Assembly (NCBI GenBank): GCA_003567575.1
Contig: PWZG01000182.1
Span: forward strand, 1-11,810
DNA: 11,810 bases
Reading direction: 5' to 3'
Source of the DNA: PVC group bacterium
GTDB taxonomy: Bacteria > Verrucomicrobiota > Kiritimatiellia > CAIKKV01 > PXCX01
The translations under genes were made by a program, and so were the position numbers. The notes under the pieces were generated by a model. It had not been told where the DNA came from. It saw nothing but the letters and a program-made list of their open reading frames with translations, and ran no database searches. Of this stretch, positions 11,751 to 11,810 are shown piece after piece (within the stretch, counting starts at the first letter, position 1; each line of letters opens with the position of its first letter).

Positions 11751-11810
11751 TTGTCATTCCGAGCGAAGTCGAGGAATCTCGGCACTCCGCGACGGACGCA
11801 GATCCCTCGA
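11751..11810. repeat. Dispersed palindromic repeat, right arm cut by the window edge
   Basis: TTGTCATTCCGAGCGAA (11751-11767) leads into TCGAGGAATCT (11769-11779). The last 11 bases of the window, AGATCCCTCGA (11800-11810), are its reverse complement with one mismatch. The element is therefore an imperfect hairpin with a loop of about 20 bases, and the window ends partway through its second arm. The outer 17 bases also occur inverted at 411-427. Similar 'GTCATTCCGAGCGAA..GAGGAATCT' repeats are common between genes in many uncultured bacteria. Confidence 0.75.

Noticed and set aside
1..11810. CRISPR array, tRNA, rRNA, complete insertion sequence or prophage genes
   Set aside because: I saw no regularly spaced direct repeats of CRISPR length, no tRNA cloverleaf, no rRNA segments, and no complete transposase, integrase or phage structural gene on either strand.

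Overview
The window reads as ordinary bacterial chromosome from a moderately GC-rich Gram-negative organism. Supporting signs are several Sec-type signal peptides, an outer-membrane beta-barrel and compact operons with Shine-Dalgarno sites. A PVC-superphylum bacterium (Verrucomicrobia, Kiritimatiellae or Lentisphaerae type) is my best guess. It rests on the tiny lysine/alanine-rich histone-H1-like protein, the large secreted coiled-coil protein with a tRNA_anti-like domain, and the dispersed intergenic repeats. This is inference from gene style, not from a marker gene.

Layout. The left edge (1-503) holds the first 25 codons of a minus-strand gene and then about 430 bases with no gene, including a degraded copy of a dispersed repeat. 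At 504-1901 is an exported protein of unknown role (two coiled-coil repeats, a secretin/TonB short-domain-like region and an OB-fold-like region). From 2066 to 6714 there is a metal-uptake locus, most likely for zinc. It starts with an unusual predicted membrane-anchored ribbon-helix-helix regulator carrying Cys/His clusters, followed by a 277-base intergenic region with two perfect 12-bp palindromes. Then come an outer-membrane barrel with a His-rich loop, a ZnuA-type binding protein, a short ABC ATPase and an ABC-3 permease. The last four genes are tightly packed.

The middle (6715-8469) contains the frameshifted and truncated start of an AEC-family transporter, still behind a good promoter. 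It runs directly into an RluA-type pseudouridine synthase through an ATGA overlap. Next is a 42-residue histone-H1-like gene with an A-tract UP-like element, a strong promoter, a long structured leader and a near-perfect Shine-Dalgarno, closed by a bidirectional terminator.

The right part (8483-11657) has a divergent pair. On the minus strand is an exported alpha/alpha-toroid (prenyltransferase/squalene-cyclase-like repeat) protein. On the plus strand are a type-2 glycerate kinase and a GNAT acetyltransferase. The two transcription units have facing-away promoters with matching -35 boxes arranged as an inverted repeat. The window ends in repetitive DNA: a 14-bp tandem duplication and one arm of a palindromic dispersed repeat whose core is also present, inverted, near the left end.

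How the genes work together. The barrel would admit metal through the outer membrane, the ZnuA-type protein would capture it in the periplasm, and the ATPase/permease pair would import it. The Cys/His-rich DNA-binding protein upstream is the natural candidate for local control. The remaining genes are housekeeping or of unknown role and are not obviously linked to metal uptake.
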